A model generated the notes under the pieces. The model was not told the origin of the DNA, searched no databases, and saw only the letters and a list, made by a program, of their open reading frames with translations. Positions 54,859 through 63,451 of a stretch of 64,000 nt of DNA are shown here, in pieces. The DNA lies in NCBI RefSeq assembly GCF_003994415.1, contig NZ_CP034689.1, positions 1,302,001-1,366,000 on the forward strand, in the 5' to 3' direction. This DNA is from Achromobacter spanius. GTDB taxonomy: Bacteria > Pseudomonadota > Gammaproteobacteria > Burkholderiales > Burkholderiaceae_B. Numbering within the stretch: position 1 is the first letter of the stretch; every line of letters starts with the position of its first letter. Made by a program: the position numbers and the translations under genes.

Positions 54859-54902
54859 TTTTCAGACGCAGCGTTTCGCGCTATCCAGGTAGGGTCTGAA
54901 AA
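54859..54902. repeat. 9-bp inverted repeat in the symporter leader
   Basis: TTTTCAGAC (54859-54867) and GTCTGAAAA (54894-54902) flank a 26-base centre, the second arm ending ten bases before the DUF4212 ATG. It could fold over the ribosome-binding region or be a dimeric regulator site. Confidence 0.55.
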
Positions 54903-54912
54903 CATCCTAGCT

Positions 54913-55203
54913 ATGCCGAAATCCAGCGCACCTCTTTCTGTTTCCACCCCGACTCCCTATTGGCGCCGCAACTTGCGGCTGATTCTGTTGCTGCTTGCCG
55001 TCTGGGCGGCGCTGACATTCGTGCCCACCTTCTTTGCGCGCTGGCTCAGCTTTGATTTCATCGGCTGGCCGTTCGCCTTCTGGATGGCGGCTTATGGCGC
55101 ACCCCTGGCTTACCTGGTCATCATTGGTATCTACGCCCGGATCATGAACAGCGCTGATGAGTTGGCTGAAGAGCAAGCCGACTCTGCCGGGGGAGACCGC
55201 TGA
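54913..55203 (+). CDS. DUF4212 small subunit of a sodium/solute symporter
   Basis: 96-residue inner-membrane protein with two helices (about 21-42 and 53-77). The YWRRNLRLILLLLAVWAALTF start, FDFIGWPFAFWMAAYGAP and YARIMN are the DUF4212 signature. Such proteins always precede VC_2705-type symporters and probably form a complex with them. The stop overlaps the start of the next gene. Confidence 0.94.
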   Translation: MPKSSAPLSVSTPTPYWRRNLRLILLLLAVWAALTFVPTFFARWLSFDFIGWPFAFWMAAYGAPLAYLVIIGIYARIMNSADELAEEQADSAGGDR

Positions 55204-57293
55204 TGCCGTTTTTCAGCGGGGACACGCCCCAGGAATTCAGGATCCGGCTGCGGCGTATCTACGTGCTGTACACGGCGGGTTTTGCGCTGATGATCCTGAT
55301 GCTGGCGCTGGCCGAAGTGCTGGGCATGCCGCGCAACTGGATCGGCTATGTGTTCCTGCTGGTCACGGTGAGCCTGTACGCGGGTATCGGCATCGTCTGC
55401 CGCACGTCCGATCAGGTGGAATACTACGTGGCCGGGCGGCGCGTGCCCGCCATCTACAACGGCATGGCCACCGCCGCCGACTGGATGTCGGTAGCGTCCT
55501 TCATCGGCGTGGCGGGCACGCTGTACCTGACGGGATATGGCGGCCTGGCCTACATCATGGGCTGGACGGGCGGCTATGTGCTGGTCGCCACGCTGCTGGC
55601 GCCGTACCTGCGGCGTTTCGGGCAATACACCATCCCCGACTTCATGGGCGCGCGCTACGGCGGCAACATGCCGCGCCTGGCCGGCGTGGCCTGCGCCATC
55701 CTGTGCTCGTTCACGTATCTGGTGGCGCAGATCTACGGGGTGGGCATCATCACCACGCGCATGACCGGCATTTCTTTCGAGCTGGGTATTTTCGTTGCGC
55801 TGGGCGGCATGCTGGTGTGTTCGTTCCTGGGCGGCATGCGTGCCGTTACGTGGACGCAGGTGGGGCAGTACATCATTCTGGTCATTGCCTACCTGGTGCC
55901 GGTGGTGTGGTTGTCGGTCAAGCATACGAACATGCCCGTGCCGCAGTTGTCCGCCGGCGTGGTGCTGCAGCAGGTGACCGAAAAAGAGGTCTATCTGCAG
56001 AACGATCCCTCCGAAATCGAGGCGCGCGGGCTGTGGCAGCAGCATGCCGATGAGATGGCCAAGCGGGTGCAGGCGCTGCCGGAATCCTGGACGCTGGAAA
56101 AAGACAAGCTGCGCAGCCGTCTGGCGCAATTGAACGCGTCCGACGCGCCCATGGTCGACATCCGTTCGGTCGAGCGCGAACTGGCGGCTTACCCCGCCAG
56201 CGTTGAAGATGCGCGCGTGGCCTGGTCGCAGGCGCGCGCCACCTACGAGGCGCGGGCCGCGCCGGCCACGCCGCACGCCGAACCGTTCCCGGCCAAAGAC
56301 CCCGAAGAACAGCGCAACATGCGCGTCAACTTCCTGGCGCTGGTGCTGTGCCTCATGCTGGGCACGGCGGGCATGCCGCACATTTTGATGCGCTCATACA
56401 CCACGCCCTCGGTGATCGAGGCGCGCAAATCGGTGTGCTGGTCGCTGCTGTTCATCCTGCTGCTGTACTTCATGGCGCCCGCGCTGGCGCTGCTGGTCAA
56501 GTACGAGGTCTATACCCAAGTGGTGGGCTCCAACTTCCTGAGCCTGCCCAACTGGGTGCACGCCTGGAGCGCGGTCGACAGCAACCTGCTGGATGTCACC
56601 GACATCAACCGCGACGGCGTGGTGCAGCTAAGCGAAATCAGCATTGGGGCGGACGTCGTGGTGCTGGCCATGCCGGAAATCGGCGGCCTGCCTTATGTGA
56701 TCTCGGGCCTGGTCGCGGCGGGCGGCTTGGCCGCGGCCCTGTCCACGGCCGACGGGCTGCTGCTGACTTTGTCCAATTCCTTGTCGCATGACATGTGGTA
56801 CCGGATGGTGTCCCCGCGCATGTCGGCCGCGCGCCGGGTGATGGTGTCGAAGATCCTGCTGCTGGTGGTGGCGTTTGGCGCGGCTTGGGTAGCGGCGCGC
56901 AAACCCGCCGACATTCTGTTCATGGTGTCGGCGGCGTTCTCGTTCGCGGCCTCGTCGTTCTTTCCCGCGCTGGTGATGGGCGTGTTCTGGCGCCGCGCCA
57001 ACAAATGGGGCGCTACCTTGGGCATGGCGGCGGGCTTGTTGGTGACCTTCGCCTATATGACCTACACGCATCCGTGGCTGCGTGAATCGGTGCTGGGCAT
57101 TTCGCGCTCGCAGCCGGTGGATTTGTGGTGGGGCATACAGCCGATCGCGGCGGGCGTGTTCGGGGCGCCGGTGGCCTTTCTGACGATCATCGTGGTGTCC
57201 TTGCTGACCCCTCCACCCGACAGCGCGACGGTGGCGCTGGTGGATTATCTGCGCCGCCCTGGCGCGACCCGGCCGCCCGCCGAAAGTACCTAG
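55203..57293 (+). CDS. VC_2705/ActP-type sodium/solute symporter with EF-hand-like loop
   Basis: 696-residue inner-membrane transporter of the solute:sodium symporter family, related to acetate permeases. About 13 helices; the first half has RTSDQVEYYVAGRRVPA and ADWMSVASFIGVAGTLY, and the second half has GGLAAALSTADGLLLTLSNSL. A charged coiled-coil-like insert (about 255-370) separates helices and makes the protein longer than simple ActP relatives. At 467-478 lies DINRDGVVQLSE, a good match to an EF-hand calcium loop. A Pro-rich tail ends the protein. The substrate is probably a small carboxylate (inference). Confidence 0.92.
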   Translation: MPFFSGDTPQEFRIRLRRIYVLYTAGFALMILMLALAEVLGMPRNWIGYVFLLVTVSLYAGIGIVCRTSDQVEYYVAGRRVPAIYNGMATAADWMSVASFIGVAGTLYLTGYGGLAYIMGWTGGYVLVATLLAPYLRRFGQYTIPDFMGARYGGNMPRLAGVACAILCSFTYLVAQIYGVGIITTRMTGISFELGIFVALGGMLVCSFLGGMRAVTWTQVGQYIILVIAYLVPVVWLSVKHTNMPVPQLSAGVVLQQVTEKEVYLQNDPSEIEARGLWQQHADEMAKRVQALPESWTLEKDKLRSRLAQLNASDAPMVDIRSVERELAAYPASVEDARVAWSQARATYEARAAPATPHAEPFPAKDPEEQRNMRVNFLALVLCLMLGTAGMPHILMRSYTTPSVIEARKSVCWSLLFILLLYFMAPALALLVKYEVYTQVVGSNFLSLPNWVHAWSAVDSNLLDVTDINRDGVVQLSEISIGADVVVLAMPEIGGLPYVISGLVAAGGLAAALSTADGLLLTLSNSLSHDMWYRMVSPRMSAARRVMVSKILLLVVAFGAAWVAARKPADILFMVSAAFSFAASSFFPALVMGVFWRRANKWGATLGMAAGLLVTFAYMTYTHPWLRESVLGISRSQPVDLWWGIQPIAAGVFGAPVAFLTIIVVSLLTPPPDSATVALVDYLRRPGATRPPAEST

Positions 57294-57310
57294 AGATCAG
57301 CTAAGAACGC

Positions 57311-58444
57311 CTAAGGGGCTTTGCAGGCGTTCGGTTGGCGGTTATCGGGGTTTGTGCAGGCCTGCCAGACCGGGTCGGGCAGGGCTTGCAGCAGGGTGTA
57401 GATCTGCCCCGGCGCCCACAGCCATTGCACGCCGCCGGGGTGTCGGCCCGCTGCCTCCCAGACCTGACGGCGCTGTGCGGCGCTTAGCGTGAAGCGGCCA
57501 TTCGGGCCGCTGTTGCCCTGCGCGAGCACGGCGGTGGGATCCCGGCGGGCGGCGTAGACCTCGCGACCATCTCCCTTGGGCTGCACGATGGCCCAGTCGT
57601 AGTGGAACGACGCCAATGCCGGCGCCGCCCAGTCCGGGCCGGGCAGCACCAGGATGGAATATTCCGACGCGTGCTCCAGGTGGGGCAAGCCCAGCACCAC
57701 CTTGTCGTTGTCCCAATCCAGCCGTTGGCGCAGAGTGCGCTGGCCAGGCTTGCCTTGCGTGTCGAACTCCCTGACCTCAATCGCGTCGCCTTGCCTTTCC
57801 ACGTAGGAAATCGTGCGCAGCAGGCGGCCTGCCGTATTGTGCACATAGCGCATCAGTGGCTGCGAGGGTTTGTTGCAGGCCTTGGCGCCATGTTCGGCCA
57901 GCCAGCCGTTGCGGTCATAACGCAGGCAGTAATGTTGGGTGGGGTTGGAGCGGCCCGCCGCATTACGCGAGCGCAGTTCGTAGCCGCTAAGCCTGCCCGC
58001 GTCGTCGTAGAGAAAGCGCGTTTCATTGTCAGGCATGGGCAGCGAGGACTGTCCGGATTCCATCGCCTCGTGGATGGCGCGCGCACTGTATTCGGCGATG
58101 CCGCAAACGTGCTTGACGCCATCCGGGCCGCGTTCAAATCGCAGCAGAGTCGGGCCGATGGTGGCGCCCGGTTCGGCGGTGTACACGGACCAGTCCACGG
58201 CTTCGGCCCAGATATACGGCGTGGCGCGCGGGCCGGTTCGTACGCCCACGGGAGGCTCCCAGGTCTTGATGCGCGAGCCATCCAGCGCCAGCAGTGTGTT
58301 GGTGTCGTTCAAGCGCACGTTGGCAACCACGGTTTCCCGTTGGCCGGATGCCGCCATGGGCTGGCACAGTGCGTGCGCGAAGGGGGGCGCCAGCGATAGC
58401 GTGGCCACGGCAAGCAGGCGCAGGGCAGACTTAATACGCGGCAT
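57311..58444 (-). CDS. Exported protein with YD-like repeats, unknown function
   Basis: 377-residue protein with a signal peptide of about 25 residues (ending AHALC). I recognise no named domain. The middle part has several YD-repeat-like units: FLYDDAGRLSGYELRS (about 145), LRYDRNGWLAE (about 175) and MRYVHNTAGRLLR (about 200), reminiscent of RHS/wall-associated beta-strand repeats. Four or more Cys suggest disulfides in the periplasm. It overlaps the gene before it by 14 bases and ends the trxB-led operon. Confidence 0.75.
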   Translation of the reverse strand: MPRIKSALRLLAVATLSLAPPFAHALCQPMAASGQRETVVANVRLNDTNTLLALDGSRIKTWEPPVGVRTGPRATPYIWAEAVDWSVYTAEPGATIGPTLLRFERGPDGVKHVCGIAEYSARAIHEAMESGQSSLPMPDNETRFLYDDAGRLSGYELRSRNAAGRSNPTQHYCLRYDRNGWLAEHGAKACNKPSQPLMRYVHNTAGRLLRTISYVERQGDAIEVREFDTQGKPGQRTLRQRLDWDNDKVVLGLPHLEHASEYSILVLPGPDWAAPALASFHYDWAIVQPKGDGREVYAARRDPTAVLAQGNSGPNGRFTLSAAQRRQVWEAAGRHPGGVQWLWAPGQIYTLLQALPDPVWQACTNPDNRQPNACKAP

Positions 58445-59087
58445 TGTGCAAATAGACGATCAGGCCCCAGAGTTCGCTGCTGACGCCGCCCAGACGCAAG
58501 GCGCCTTGGTCGGTCTGCATCAGCAGGAAGGGGTAAGCCTTGCGCTCCAGCTTGCCGGGCGGGGGCAGCCGGTAGGGCGTGAAATGGTCGGGCGACAGCA
58601 GGTACGTGTTGGTCATGTCGCCCACGTCCACATGCAGATACCAGACGGTCAGGTCGCCGACGTCAAGCGCCGGGTCTGTCTCGGGGTAGAGGCCGCCTTG
58701 GCCGGCCGGAATGCCGCTTTCCAAGACGCCCAGGAACACGCGGCGCGGTCCGGTTTGGGAAATGTACGACCCGTCCTTGGCGCGCCGCGCAAAGCTCTGG
58801 CGGATGAAGCCGGCGGCTCGGGAGCCGGGCACGACCGTGCGCGCGAACATCTCGTCCAATTGGGCGTCGCTAAGCGGGCGCCGCGTGGCGGACAGCCGGT
58901 CGAGATCTTGTGTGAAGTCTTTCAGCCACGCGCGGTAGCGGGCGAGTTCGGCGGCGCGGTTGAAGTCCTGCGTGGCGGCGGTGGCGGTCGGCAGGTAGCC
59001 CAGATAAGTTAGGCAGGCCAAGCAAAGCCAGGCGGCCAGCCAGCGCCACGACGAGAGCCGTCCAAGCGTTCCCGTGCGCGCCGTCAA
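58431..59087 (-). CDS. Exported or membrane-anchored protein, unknown function
   Basis: 218-residue protein with a hydrophobic N-terminal segment (about 12-36), either a signal peptide ending TAAT or an anchor, and no further helices. The periplasmic part has a charged helical start and then strand-rich sequence (GLYPETDPALDVGDLTVWYLHV). I do not recognise the family. It overlaps the SMR gene by four bases and the next gene by 14, so all are translated together. Confidence 0.75.
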   Translation of the reverse strand: MTARTGTLGRLSSWRWLAAWLCLACLTYLGYLPTATAATQDFNRAAELARYRAWLKDFTQDLDRLSATRRPLSDAQLDEMFARTVVPGSRAAGFIRQSFARRAKDGSYISQTGPRRVFLGVLESGIPAGQGGLYPETDPALDVGDLTVWYLHVDVGDMTNTYLLSPDHFTPYRLPPPGKLERKAYPFLLMQTDQGALRLGGVSSELWGLIVYLHNAAY

Positions 59088-59413
59088 TGCGAGACCGATT
59101 TCGAAAACACGTTCATCACCACCACGCCCGCGATGATGAGGCCGATGCCGATCAGCGCGGGCGTGTCCAGATGCTGCTTGAACAGCACGGCGCCCACGAT
59201 GGAGATCAGCACGATGCCCACACCAGACCAGATGGCGTAGGCGATGCCGACCGGAATTTCACGAAGCGTCAGCGACAGGAAGTAGAACGAGATCAGATAG
59301 CCGAACACGGTGATGAGGGACGGCATCAGGCGGGTGAAGCCTTCGGAGCCCTTCAACGCGCTGGTGGCGAAGATCTCGGCGATGATCGCCACGCCCAGGT
59401 ATAGCCATTTCAT
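59084..59413 (-). CDS. EmrE-like small multidrug resistance transporter
   Basis: 109-residue inner-membrane protein with four helices. Glu13 in VAIIAEIFATSALK corresponds to the essential proton/drug site of EmrE, followed by SEGFTRLMPS, PVGIAYAIWSGVGIVLIS and the closing helix. It functions as an antiparallel dimer that exports cationic compounds in exchange for protons. Start and stop overlap both neighbours by four bases. Confidence 0.95.
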   Translation of the reverse strand: MKWLYLGVAIIAEIFATSALKGSEGFTRLMPSLITVFGYLISFYFLSLTLREIPVGIAYAIWSGVGIVLISIVGAVLFKQHLDTPALIGIGLIIAGVVVMNVFSKSVSH

Positions 59414-60078
59414 TTGCGCTGTCCTTCGGATTGCCGCAGCAGCACCAGCAGCGCGCCCGCGCCGCCTTCGCGTTCGGGCGCTTCGGAAAACGCCAGTACC
59501 TCGTTCTTCTGCACCAGCCAGGTGCGCGCCTTGTCTTTCAACACCGGTTCCAGGCCTTCAGAGCCATAGCCCTTGCCGTGCACGATACGCACGCAGCGGA
59601 TGCCGTGATCCTGGCATTCATCCAGGAACGACAGCAGCGCGTGGCGCGCCTGTTCCACGCGCAAGCCGTGCAGGTCCAGTTCGGCGCCCGCGCGCCATTG
59701 GCCGCGCCGCAGATTGCGCGCGGTATCCGGCGCCGCGTCGCTGCGCACGAAAGCGGTGCCGCCTTCGGAAAGCAGATGCGTGATTTCGCCGCCATCTGAC
59801 ACGCCGATATCGGCGCGTGACGGCGTTTCGCCCAGCGCGTTGGCCCGGCGCAGCGCGGGCGCGGGCTCCGCCGCGGGCTTGTGTTCCACCCGGGCGGCCT
59901 GCTTGATCGGCGTGACCGACTTCATGGTGCGCTGAAACGCCGCCATGTCGTCCATGGGGGCGGTTTCAGGCTTCTTCAGCACGGCCACCCGCTTGGCGAG
60001 CGCTTCGCGTTCGCGCTCGGCTTGCAGGTCTTTCTTCAGGCGTTTCAGGTCGGCCAGGCCGACCTTACTGCCCCGCAT
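59410..60078 (-). CDS. Smr-domain (MutS2-like) nuclease-family protein
   Basis: 222-residue cytoplasmic protein. The N-terminal half is charged and low in order; the C-terminal Smr domain (about 130-215) has the family motifs LDLHGLRVEQAR and RIVHGKGYGS. Stand-alone Smr proteins can nick DNA or cleave RNA at stalled ribosomes; which applies here is unknown. It overlaps trxB by 14 bases and the transporter gene by four. Confidence 0.92.
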   Translation of the reverse strand: MRGSKVGLADLKRLKKDLQAEREREALAKRVAVLKKPETAPMDDMAAFQRTMKSVTPIKQAARVEHKPAAEPAPALRRANALGETPSRADIGVSDGGEITHLLSEGGTAFVRSDAAPDTARNLRRGQWRAGAELDLHGLRVEQARHALLSFLDECQDHGIRCVRIVHGKGYGSEGLEPVLKDKARTWLVQKNEVLAFSEAPEREGGAGALLVLLRQSEGQRK

Positions 60079-61024
60079 TCTCCAACCACCGTTGCGCGTC
60101 CAGGGCGGCCATGCAGCCCGTGCCGGCGCTGGTGATGGCTTGGCGGTAGACGTGGTCCTGCACGTCGCCAGCGGCGAACACGCCCGGAACGGACGTCATC
60201 GTGGCCATGCCGGACAAGCCGCTCTTGGTGACGATGTAGCCGTCTTTCATTTCCAGTTGGCCCTGGAAGATTTCGGTGTTGGGCTGATGGCCGATGGCGA
60301 TGAAGGCGCCCGTGACGGGCATGTCTTCGGTGGCGCCAGTGTCCACGTGGCGTACGCGCACGCCAGTTACACCGCTGTCGTCACCCAGCACTTCTTCCAG
60401 GGTGTGGAACAGCTTCAGTTCCATGTTGCCGTTCTCGACCTTGGACATCAGCTTGTCGACCAGGATGGGTTCGGCGCGGAACTTGTCGCGGCGATGGATC
60501 AGAGTGACCTTGCGGCAGATGTTGGACAGGTACAGGGCTTCTTCGACGGCGGTGTTGCCGCCGCCCACCACGACCACGTCCTGGTTGCGGTAGAAAAAGC
60601 CGTCGCAGGTGGCGCAGCCGGACACGCCGCGGCCCATGAAGGCCTCTTCAGAGGGCAGGCCCAGGTATTTGGCCGATGCACCGGTGGCGATGATGAGGGC
60701 GTCGCAGGTGTAGATCTTGCCCGTGTCGCCCGTCAGCGTGAAGGGACGCTTGGACAGATCCACCTTGGCGATGTGGTCGAACAGCATTTCGGTGTTGAAG
60801 CGTTCGGCGTGCTTCTGGAAACGCTGCATCAGGTCGGGGCCCTGGACGCCATCCGCGTCGGCCGGCCAGTTATCGACGTCCGTGGTGGTCATCAACTGGC
60901 CGCCTTGGGCCAGGCCGGTCACCAGGACGGGGCTCAGGTTGGCGCGTGCCGCATAGACGGCCGCCGTGTAACCGGCGGGGCCGGAACCGAGTATCAAAAC
61001 TTTAGCGTGCGTGGGCGTGGACAT
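60065..61024 (-). CDS. trxB: Thioredoxin-disulfide reductase
   Basis: 319-residue FAD enzyme that reduces thioredoxin with NADPH in the cytoplasm. FAD motif GSGPAGYTAAVYAARA at 12-27, the redox pair in CATCDGFF (about 139-142), the NADP motif VVGGGNTAVEEA and the closing FAAGDVQD. It leads a five-gene overlapping operon and faces ftsK, with 33 bases between the start codons. A TATAAT box lies 30 bases upstream. Confidence 0.98.
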   Translation of the reverse strand: MSTPTHAKVLILGSGPAGYTAAVYAARANLSPVLVTGLAQGGQLMTTTDVDNWPADADGVQGPDLMQRFQKHAERFNTEMLFDHIAKVDLSKRPFTLTGDTGKIYTCDALIIATGASAKYLGLPSEEAFMGRGVSGCATCDGFFYRNQDVVVVGGGNTAVEEALYLSNICRKVTLIHRRDKFRAEPILVDKLMSKVENGNMELKLFHTLEEVLGDDSGVTGVRVRHVDTGATEDMPVTGAFIAIGHQPNTEIFQGQLEMKDGYIVTKSGLSGMATMTSVPGVFAAGDVQDHVYRQAITSAGTGCMAALDAQRWLENAGQ

Positions 61025-61053
61025 GGGCGGGTATCTTTAGGTTAACGCCCAAT

Positions 61054-61082
61054 TATAATGAGCCGCATGCCGCGTATCTCGA
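61054..61082 (-). promoter_or_regulatory. Probable sigma-70 promoter of trxB
   Basis: On the minus strand TATAAT (61054-61059) has TCGAGA (61077-61082) 17 bases upstream, a 6/6 and 4/6 match. The -35 lies within the ftsK start region. The same bases (ATTATAAT) are nearly palindromic, so a + strand use cannot be excluded. Confidence 0.5.
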
Positions 61083-63451
61083 CTGCTTCCCCGCGCGCCT
61101 CGCGCAACACCCGCAACGGTCCTTCGCCGCTACAAACGCGTATCTCCGCGTTGCTGCGCGAAGCCCGCTGGATCCTATTTGCCGCCCTGGCGGCCTGGCT
61201 CACCCTGGTGCTGGCCACCTGGAGCGCGTCCGACCCAGGCTGGTCGCATTCGGTGCCCGGCGACGTCGTGCGCAACCATGGCGGCCGGTTGGGCGCCTAT
61301 TTGGCGGACATCCTGCTTTATCTGTTTGGTTTTTCCGCCTGGTGGTGGGTCATCCTGCTGCTGCACCGGGTTCGGGCGGGCTATCGTCGCCTGGCCAGCC
61401 AGCTTAAGGTAACTAATAGTAAGCAGCCGGAAGTGCTGCCGCGTGTCCATTGGGAAGAGGGCATCGGCTTTTTCCTGCTGCTGATAGGGTCGTTGGGCAT
61501 GGAAGCCCTGCGCCTGGCCAGCCACGGCACGCATCTGCCCGGCGCGTCTGAAAGCGCTAGCGGCGCGGGCGGCGTCATCGGCCACATGCTGGCCGATCTG
61601 ATCAGCCGCAGCATCGGCTTCACCGGCAGCACGCTGGCCTTCCTGGTCATGCTGGCCATCGGCCTTAGCCTGTTCTTTTCGTTCTCGTGGTTGGCCGTGG
61701 CCGAGCGCGTGGGCGCGTGGCTGGAAGGCCTGGTGCGCCGCGTTCGCGATTCCTACGCCGCGCGCGAAGACCGCAAGGTGGGTCAGGTGGCCAAGGCCGT
61801 GCGTACGGAACAGGTCGTGGCCAAGCAGGAAAAGCTGGTGCACGAGCAGCCGGTGCGGATCGAACCCGCCATTACCGTCGTGCCCAAGTCCGAACGCGTG
61901 GAAAAGGAAAAGCAGCAGTCGCTGTTCTTTGCGCCTTCCGGTGGGGCCGAGGGCGATCTTCCCGCCATCAGCCTGCTGGACCCGCCGCTGACCAACCAGG
62001 AAACCGTCTCTGCCGAGACCATCGAATTCACGTCGCGCCTGATTGAAAAGAAGCTGGCCGACTTCGGCGTGTCCGTCACCGTGGTGGCGGCCCAGGCCGG
62101 CCCGGTCATCACGCGCTATGAAATCGAACCGGCCACCGGGGTCAAGGGTAGCCAGATCGTGAACCTGGCCAAGGACCTGGCGCGCGCGCTAAGCCTGGTC
62201 AGCATCCGGGTGGTGGAAACCATTCCGGGCAAGAACCTGATGGGCCTTGAACTGCCCAACCCGCGCCGCCAGATGGTGCGCCTGTCCGAGATCCTGGGGT
62301 CGCAGACCTATCACGCCAGCCATTCGGTGGTGACCATGGCGCTGGGCAAGGACATCGCCGGCAACCCCGTGGTGGCTGACTTGGCCAAGATGCCCCACCT
62401 GCTGGTGGCCGGTACCACCGGTTCAGGTAAGTCGGTGGGGATCAACGCCATGATCCTGTCGTTGCTCTACAAGGCCGATGCGTCGCATACCCGCTTGATC
62501 CTGATCGACCCGAAGATGCTTGAAATGAGCGTCTACGAAGGGATTCCGCACCTGCTGGCGCCGGTTGTCACCGACATGCGCCAGGCCGCCAACGCGCTGA
62601 ACTGGTGCGTGGGCGAAATGGAAAAGCGCTATCGCCTGATGAGCAAGATGGGCGTGCGCAACCTGGCGGGCTACAACACCAAGATCCGCGACGCCATCAA
62701 GCGCGAGGAGCCCATCCCCAATCCGTTCTCGCTGACGCCCGACCAGCCCGAACCGCTGGCGCCGTTGCCCACCATCGTGGTGGTCATCGACGAGTTGGCT
62801 GACCTGATGATGGTGGTGGGCAAGAAGATCGAAGAACTGATCGCCCGCCTGGCGCAGAAGGCGCGCGCCGCCGGCATTCATTTGATCTTGGCCACGCAAC
62901 GCCCCAGCGTGGATGTCATTACCGGCCTGATCAAGGCCAACATCCCGACGCGTATCGCGTTCCAGGTGTCGTCCAAGATTGATTCCCGCACCATTCTTGA
63001 CCAGATGGGCGCCGAAACCCTGCTGGGCCAGGGCGACATGCTCTACATGCCGCCGGGCACCGGGCTGCCGGTGCGCGTGCACGGCGCGTTCTGCAGCGAT
63101 GACGAAGTGCACCGCGTGGTGGAAAACCTGAAGGCGCAGGGCGAGCCGAATTACATCGAAGGGCTGCTGGAAGGCGGCGTCGAGGGCGACAACGGCGAAG
63201 GCGCCAGCAGCGTCACCGGCATCGGTGGCGACGCGGAGTCCGACCCGATGTACGACCAGGCCTGCGAAGTGGTGCTCAAGCACCGCCGCGCGTCGATTTC
63301 GCTGGTGCAGCGCCACTTGCGCATTGGTTACAACCGCGCGGCTCGCTTACTTGAGCAGATGGAGCAATCGGGTATGGTGTCGGCGATGCAGTCCAATGGC
63401 AACCGCGAGATCCTGGTCCCCGCCGCTGCCGCTGCCCGAGAGGAAGCATGA
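61058..63451 (+). CDS. ftsK: DNA translocase FtsK
   Basis: 797-residue septum-associated DNA pump that segregates chromosome ends. Four N-terminal helices within about 38-210, a short linker (210-300), then the motor with LVAGTTGSGKSVGINAMILS (Walker A), Walker B IVVVIDELADLMMV and the LATQRPSVDVITG block. The C-terminal winged-helix gamma domain covers about 725-790 and recognises KOPS. The linker is far shorter than in E. coli. An ATG at 61058 or 61067 may be the start; neither has a strong ribosome site. It overlaps lolA. Confidence 0.96.
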   Translation: MSRMPRISTASPRASRNTRNGPSPLQTRISALLREARWILFAALAAWLTLVLATWSASDPGWSHSVPGDVVRNHGGRLGAYLADILLYLFGFSAWWWVILLLHRVRAGYRRLASQLKVTNSKQPEVLPRVHWEEGIGFFLLLIGSLGMEALRLASHGTHLPGASESASGAGGVIGHMLADLISRSIGFTGSTLAFLVMLAIGLSLFFSFSWLAVAERVGAWLEGLVRRVRDSYAAREDRKVGQVAKAVRTEQVVAKQEKLVHEQPVRIEPAITVVPKSERVEKEKQQSLFFAPSGGAEGDLPAISLLDPPLTNQETVSAETIEFTSRLIEKKLADFGVSVTVVAAQAGPVITRYEIEPATGVKGSQIVNLAKDLARALSLVSIRVVETIPGKNLMGLELPNPRRQMVRLSEILGSQTYHASHSVVTMALGKDIAGNPVVADLAKMPHLLVAGTTGSGKSVGINAMILSLLYKADASHTRLILIDPKMLEMSVYEGIPHLLAPVVTDMRQAANALNWCVGEMEKRYRLMSKMGVRNLAGYNTKIRDAIKREEPIPNPFSLTPDQPEPLAPLPTIVVVIDELADLMMVVGKKIEELIARLAQKARAAGIHLILATQRPSVDVITGLIKANIPTRIAFQVSSKIDSRTILDQMGAETLLGQGDMLYMPPGTGLPVRVHGAFCSDDEVHRVVENLKAQGEPNYIEGLLEGGVEGDNGEGASSVTGIGGDAESDPMYDQACEVVLKHRRASISLVQRHLRIGYNRAARLLEQMEQSGMVSAMQSNGNREILVPAAAAAREEA

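Larger units (their letters stand above)
54254..54912. other. Divergent intergenic region between kdp and symporter operons
   Basis: About 660 bases without a convincing gene. It contains the likely kdp promoter on the minus strand: TTTACA or TTGTTT near 54403-54411 and TATATC near 54382-54387, spaced 15-18 bases, weak evidence. Two inverted repeats lie on the symporter side (54792-54825 and 54859-54902). A 65-codon open frame at 54598-54795 (minus) has no ribosome site and atypical composition. I saw no recognised KdpE box. Confidence 0.6.

Noticed and set aside
61050..61066. TATAAT box as an ftsK promoter
   Set aside because: It overlaps the ftsK start codon; with a 17-base-spaced -35 on the minus strand it fits trxB better, though leaderless ftsK from the ATG at 61067 is not fully excluded.
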